Positions 60,390 to 64,000 of a DNA stretch of 64,000 bases are shown in pieces. How positions within the stretch are numbered: the first letter of the stretch is position 1; every line of letters starts with the position of its first letter. The DNA comes from Spirochaetaceae bacterium. GTDB lineage: Bacteria > Spirochaetota > Spirochaetia > Treponematales > Rectinemataceae. The notes beneath the pieces are model-generated. The model was not told the origin of the DNA. It saw only the letters and a program-made list of their open reading frames with translations, and made no database searches. Location: the NCBI GenBank assembly GCA_025355995.1, contig JANXYQ010000031.1:1-64000 (forward strand). Reading direction: 5' to 3'. Made by a program: the position numbers and the translations under genes.

Positions 60390-61214
60390 CTACGATTCTG
60401 CGGACAGCTTGCGCAGCCTGCACACATACATGGGTCCAGCCCCGGAAGCCCGGTCGGGAAGGATGGAAACGCCGTACTCCGTGGTCTCGGCGTCGGGATG
60501 GGCGGGCCTTTCGAAGACGAGGCGGGTGCCGAATTTCACGGCCGCCCTCGCTACTACGCGGTCGTTTTCCTCGGGGGACAGGGCGCAGGTCGAATATACG
60601 AGGCAGCCGCCCGCTTTCAGCATAATCAAGGCCGAGGACAGCAGGGACCACTGCCTGAGGGCGAGGCCGCGGATCCGGGAGGGGCTCCACTCCGAGGGCG
60701 CCCGCCCGTCGCCGCGAGCCTTCGCCCGGGAGAGCACGTGGCGCTCGCTCGAGCAGGGAGCGTCGAGCAGTATCGCGTCGAAGGCGCCCTCGTAGGAGCG
60801 GCACATGGCCGCCGCGTCGCGGCCCGCGACCGTCACGCGTCCGAGCTGCTCGGGACCGAGGTGGCGGTCCAGGGCGTCGCGGAGGCGCCGCCTGCGGTCG
60901 GAGGACAGCTCGTTGGCGACCAGGCTGGACCCCGGCCCGAGCCGGGACGCGAGGACCAGGCTCTTGCCCCCCGGGGCCGCGCACGCGTCGAGTATCCTGG
61001 CCTCGCTAGGCAGCTCGAGGCATTCCGCGGCGAAGATCGAGGCGGAGTCCATGAAATAGGGCTCGAGGCCAGGGCCGGCGCGAAAGGGAATGGAATCCGG
61101 TTCGGCGAGCAGGCTCGCCTCCAGGGCCGGCCAGCGCTCGCCGAAGAGGGCCCGATAATGGGCGTCGAAGGCTTCGCTCCCGCGCCCCGGGTCGGATTTC
61201 GGCTTCCTGCTCAC
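60390..61214 (-). CDS. RNA m5C methyltransferase (RsmB/NOL1/NSUN family)
   Basis: A 274-residue SAM-dependent methyltransferase that methylates cytosine C5 in rRNA or tRNA. SAM-binding motif I is DACAAPGGKS; motif IV has DAPCSS (Cys154) and motif VI STCAL (Cys210, the likely nucleophile). It lacks the NusB-like N-terminal domain of RsmB, so the exact target is uncertain; the compact form resembles NSUN4-like or RsmF-core types. The start is GTG, seven bases after TAGACT. It is divergent from the phosphatase gene; their -35 boxes overlap end to end. Confidence 0.9.
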   Translation of the reverse strand: MSRKPKSDPGRGSEAFDAHYRALFGERWPALEASLLAEPDSIPFRAGPGLEPYFMDSASIFAAECLELPSEARILDACAAPGGKSLVLASRLGPGSSLVANELSSDRRRRLRDALDRHLGPEQLGRVTVAGRDAAAMCRSYEGAFDAILLDAPCSSERHVLSRAKARGDGRAPSEWSPSRIRGLALRQWSLLSSALIMLKAGGCLVYSTCALSPEENDRVVARAAVKFGTRLVFERPAHPDAETTEYGVSILPDRASGAGPMYVCRLRKLSAES

Positions 61215-61221
61215 GCGAGGG

Positions 61222-61251
61222 AGTCTAGCGCAAGGGGGACCTGAGCCTCAA
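61222..61251 (-). promoter_or_regulatory. Promoter of methyltransferase gene, predicted leaderless
   Basis: Minus strand TTGAGG (61246-61251), 18 bases, TAGACT (61222-61227), seven bases before the GTG at 61214. The -35 directly abuts that of the divergent promoter. Confidence 0.55.
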
Positions 61252-61280
61252 TTGACCTTCTGCCCGGCTCTTGGGATACT
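61252..61280 (+). promoter_or_regulatory. Promoter of phosphatase-mutase operon, near-leaderless
   Basis: TTGACC (61252-61257), 17 bases, GATACT (61275-61280), then eight bases to the ATG at 61289. The TTG six codons upstream that would extend the gene lies in the spacer/-10 region and is unlikely. Confidence 0.55.
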
Positions 61281-61288
61281 CCCTGCCG

Positions 61289-61936
61289 ATGAAGAAGGCA
61301 GTCGTTTTCGATTTGGACGGGACCCTCGCCGACACTATCACCGACCTGGCCGGGGCGGTGAACCGCACCCTGTCTCGCAGGGGCCTGCCGGAACACGGCT
61401 TCGACGACTACAAGCTCATGGTCGGCGAGGGCTTCCGGAATCTCATCGCCCGCGCCCTCCCGGAGGAGCTCAGGCAGGACGACTACATCGAGTCGGCGAG
61501 GGCCGAGGCCGCCGCCGACTACGCGGGGCGCTGCCTCGAGCGGACCCGCCCCTACGCGGGCGTGCGCGAGCTCCTCTCGGCCCTCGCGGCTAAATCGGTC
61601 CCCCTCGCCGTCCTCTCCAACAAACCCGACTACCTGACGAAGAAGTGCGTGTCCGGGCTCTTCCCCTCGGTCTCCTTCGCCCTCGTGCGCGGCGAGACCC
61701 CGGATTTCCCTCGCAAGCCGGACCCCGCCTCCGTCCTGGACGCCTGCGCGCGTCTCGGCGCGGCGCCCGCGGAAGTCCTCTATCTCGGTGACTCGGGCGT
61801 AGACATGCGGACGGCGAAGGCGGCGGGCATGACCGCCCTGGGCGCGCTCTGGGGCTTTCGCGGCGAGGCCGAGCTCCGCGAGGCGGGAGCCGACGCCCTA
61901 CTCAGCTCGCCCCTGGACCTGCTAGACTATCTATAG
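61289..61936 (+). CDS. HAD-family phosphatase (phosphoglycolate phosphatase-like)
   Basis: A 215-residue HAD hydrolase with nucleophile Asp8 and Asp10 (VFDLDGTLADT), motif II SNKPD, the Lys in FPRKPDP and motif IV YLGDSGVDM. Subclass I cap, closest to Gph phosphoglycolate phosphatases, which remove 2-phosphoglycolate made during DNA repair, though many Gph-like enzymes act on other sugar phosphates. It is cotranscribed with the phosphohexomutase 11 bases downstream, so a sugar-phosphate substrate is equally possible. Confidence 0.88.
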   Translation: MKKAVVFDLDGTLADTITDLAGAVNRTLSRRGLPEHGFDDYKLMVGEGFRNLIARALPEELRQDDYIESARAEAAADYAGRCLERTRPYAGVRELLSALAAKSVPLAVLSNKPDYLTKKCVSGLFPSVSFALVRGETPDFPRKPDPASVLDACARLGAAPAEVLYLGDSGVDMRTAKAAGMTALGALWGFRGEAELREAGADALLSSPLDLLDYL

Positions 61937-61947
61937 AAGGAGACACC

Positions 61948-63717
61948 ATGAACCGCGACGCGATACAGGCCAGGGCTCGGGACTACGTCGGCAAAGAGGG
62001 CGATAAGGATTTCCGGGCCGAGGTCGAGGCCCTCCTGAAGGCGGAGGACTGGAAAGAGCTCGAGGACCGCTTCTACCGCGATCTCGAGTTCGGCACCGGC
62101 GGTCTGCGCGGCGTGATCGGCGGCGGCTACAACCGCATGAACACCCTGGTAGTCGGCAGGGCTACCCAGGGGCTCTGCGACTATGTCGCGAAGGCCCTGC
62201 CCGGGAAGGGCCACTCGGCCTGCATAGCCTACGACTCGCGGCGCTACTCGGCCGAATTCTCCGAGATCGCCGCCCGCGTCTTCGCGGCCAACGGCATCAA
62301 AGCCTATCTATTCAGCTCGCTGCGGCCCACGCCCGAGCTTTCCTTCGCAATCCGGCAGCTCGGGGCGGACACCGGCATCGTCGTGACTGCCAGCCACAAC
62401 CCGCCCAAGTACAACGGCTACAAGGCTTACTGGAACGACGGCTCCCAGGTGACGCCCCCCCACGACGAGGGCATCATCGCGATGGTGGAGGCCGTCAAGG
62501 AAGTGAAGACGATCTCCAGGGCCGAGGCGATGGCGAAGGGCCTCCTCGTCGTAATCGACAAGGGAATCGACGAGCCCTACGTCGCCATGGTCAAGTCCAA
62601 GCTCCTTCGCCCCGCGCTCATAAAGAGGATGGCCGGCGAGGCCAAGATCGTCTATACGCCCCTTCACGGCACCGGAGCCTTCCACTTCGAGCGCATCATG
62701 AAGGACCTCGGCCTGTCGGTGGCCACCGTGCCCGAGCAGCGCGAGCCCGACGGCGCCTTCCCGACCGTAGCCTTCCCCAACCCGGAGGAATCGGCGGCCC
62801 TCAAGCTGGCCCTCGAGCTGGGAGCGAGGGTGAAGGCCGACGTCGTGATGGCCAACGACCCCGACGCGGACAGGCTCGGCGTCGCGGTGCCCGACCCCGA
62901 GGGCAGGTTCGTCCTCATCACCGGCAACCAGCTCGGCTCGCTGCACCTCGACTACATCCTCCTGACGCGCAAGGAGCTCGGCCTGATGCCCAAGAAGCCC
63001 GCCGTGGTGAAGACCATAGTGACGACCGACCTCCAGGCTCGCATCGCCGAGAAGTACGGCGCGACCTCCTTCGAGTGTCTCACGGGCTTCAAGTGGATCG
63101 CCGACCTCATGCGCCGCTTCGAGACCGACGGCAAGGGCTACGAGTACGTCTACGGCACCGAGGAGAGCTACGGCCACCTCATCGAGAACGAGGTCCGCGA
63201 CAAGGACGGCATCTCCGCCGCCGCGCTCACCGCCGAGATGACCCTCTACTGGCGCTCCGAGGGCAGGACCCTCCTCCAGCGCCTCGAGGAGCTGTACGTC
63301 GAGTACGGCTACTACGAGGAGAAGAGCATCAACAAGTACTTCGAGGGGCCGACGGGGATGGACGTGATGAAGGGCATCATGGAGGGCTATCGCTCGAGCC
63401 AGCCCGCGGCGATGGGCGGCATCGCGGTCGCCCGCGTCCGCGACGTCAAGACGGGCCTCGAGTGGCCGTCAGGAAAACCCGGAGCGGCGGCCAAGGTAGA
63501 GCTGCCGACCAGCGACGTGATCCAGTGGTTCCTCGTCGACGGCACGAAGGTGACCGTGCGCCCCTCGGGCACGGAGCCCAAGATCAAGTTCTACGTGCTC
63601 CTGCGCAGCGACGAATGCGTGGCCGGCGGCGCGGCGCGGCTGCCGGCGGCGCGCGCCTCCGCGGCGGCCAAGGCCGCCGCGATATCTGAGGACATCAAGA
63701 AAGCGTTGGGCTCGTGA
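61948..63717 (+). CDS. Phosphohexomutase (phosphoglucomutase/phosphomannomutase)
   Basis: A 589-residue alpha-D-phosphohexomutase interconverting hexose 1- and 6-phosphates. The phospho-serine is Ser149 in TASHNPPKYNGYK, the metal loop is DPDADR (Asp304, 306, 308), the sugar-binding loop GTEESYGH, and the phosphate-binding loop RPSGTEPKIKFY near the end. Length and the early FGTGGLRGV match the PgcA-type long mutases found in Firmicutes and spirochaetes. An AGAAGGAG Shine-Dalgarno precedes the ATG. Its stop overlaps the GTG of the exonuclease gene. Confidence 0.94.
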   Translation: MNRDAIQARARDYVGKEGDKDFRAEVEALLKAEDWKELEDRFYRDLEFGTGGLRGVIGGGYNRMNTLVVGRATQGLCDYVAKALPGKGHSACIAYDSRRYSAEFSEIAARVFAANGIKAYLFSSLRPTPELSFAIRQLGADTGIVVTASHNPPKYNGYKAYWNDGSQVTPPHDEGIIAMVEAVKEVKTISRAEAMAKGLLVVIDKGIDEPYVAMVKSKLLRPALIKRMAGEAKIVYTPLHGTGAFHFERIMKDLGLSVATVPEQREPDGAFPTVAFPNPEESAALKLALELGARVKADVVMANDPDADRLGVAVPDPEGRFVLITGNQLGSLHLDYILLTRKELGLMPKKPAVVKTIVTTDLQARIAEKYGATSFECLTGFKWIADLMRRFETDGKGYEYVYGTEESYGHLIENEVRDKDGISAAALTAEMTLYWRSEGRTLLQRLEELYVEYGYYEEKSINKYFEGPTGMDVMKGIMEGYRSSQPAAMGGIAVARVRDVKTGLEWPSGKPGAAAKVELPTSDVIQWFLVDGTKVTVRPSGTEPKIKFYVLLRSDECVAGGAARLPAARASAAAKAAAISEDIKKALGS

Positions 63718-64000
63718 ATTTCCTGGCGCTCGACTTCGAGACGACGGGACTCGACAGCGCGATAGGGCGGGTGGTCGAGATAGGCGCCATCCGCTTCAGC
63801 CTCGGGAGCGAGGGCTTCATCGAGGAGGCCGCCCTGGCCTGCCTCGTCGATCCGGGGATGCCTATCCCCCGGCAGGCCAGCGCGATCCACGGCATATCCG
63901 ACGGGGACGTCGCCGGCGCGCCGGCCTTCGGCGAGGCTGCCCGCACCCTCCTCGCCCTCGCGGCGGGCGCGACCATAGTGGCGCACAACGCGCGCTTCGA
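63714..64000 (+). CDS. DnaQ-like 3'-5' exonuclease, 3' end outside window
   Basis: The first 95 residues of an epsilon-type DEDD exonuclease. The GTG overlaps the mutase stop (GTGA). Exo I is ALDFETTGLD with the catalytic Asp and Glu; after VVEIGAIRF come IPRQASAIHGIS and the Exo II region TIVAHNARF, where the window ends. It could be the PolIII epsilon subunit or a standalone exonuclease or helicase-fused DinG-type protein; the missing part would decide. Confidence 0.88.
   Translation, partial: MNFLALDFETTGLDSAIGRVVEIGAIRFSLGSEGFIEEAALACLVDPGMPIPRQASAIHGISDGDVAGAPAFGEAARTLLALAAGATIVAHNARF

Overview
The window reads as one continuous, GC-rich, densely packed bacterial chromosome segment. The inferred host is a diderm (lipoprotein, LolA-like and outer-membrane-barrel proteins) with an anaerobic lifestyle: class III ribonucleotide reductase, FeoAB ferrous iron uptake, and a sulfide-to-homocysteine gene set best known from methanogens and strict anaerobes. 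The gene mix resembles high-GC Spirochaetota (Treponema relatives), but that is an impression; there is no rRNA or other decisive marker here.

Layout. 1-11.5 kb: the end of a hybrid sensor kinase, an EamA transporter, two divergent HisKA_2-type kinases (one fused to an NMT1-like binding domain), an MFS transporter, an HD phosphohydrolase, a polyprenyl synthase and a small membrane protein. 11.5-18.1 kb: a two-domain class II aldolase-like protein, then an ABC export cassette (two FtsX-like permeases, LolA-like protein, LolD-like ATPase, beta-barrel). 18.1-20.5 kb (minus): homocysteine biosynthesis protein, NIL-ferredoxin and UPF0280. 20.6-23.1 kb: a tandemly duplicated pair, each a membrane-anchored LuxR-type regulator plus a short MotA-like membrane protein, followed by aspartokinase/homoserine dehydrogenase. 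25.7-30.6 kb: TetR regulator with a second export cassette (MMPL/RND pump, LolA-like, beta-barrel). 30.6-32.6 kb: feoAB. 32.7-39.9 kb: a tightly overlapping sugar catabolic operon with its GntR/LacI regulator. 40.0-43.5 kb is lower in GC: a class III nucleotide cyclase, one IS-like element and two tRNAs. 43.5-46.3 kb: an EF-G paralogue and CheD. 46.3-54.8 kb (minus): nrdR, nrdD, a radical-domain/thioredoxin protein, nrdG and a giant Lhr helicase. 55.0-60.3 kb: a small helical protein and the livKHMGF branched-chain amino acid ABC system. 60.4-64 kb: an RNA m5C methyltransferase, a Gph-like phosphatase, a phosphohexomutase and the start of an epsilon-type exonuclease.

The most striking points are: (1) the class III reductase seems split, with the glycyl-radical motif missing from NrdD and carried by a separate downstream protein that also has a thioredoxin-like domain; (2) the duplicated LuxR-membrane/MotA-like pairs, one with a 12-bp perfect inverted repeat abutting its start codon; (3) many first-in-operon genes have a TAnnnT-like -10 box ending only 5-8 bases before the start codon, predicting leaderless mRNAs; (4) two analogous pump + LolA-like + barrel cassettes; (5) an archaeal-type sulfide assimilation operon 2.6 kb from the enzyme that handles aspartate semialdehyde.
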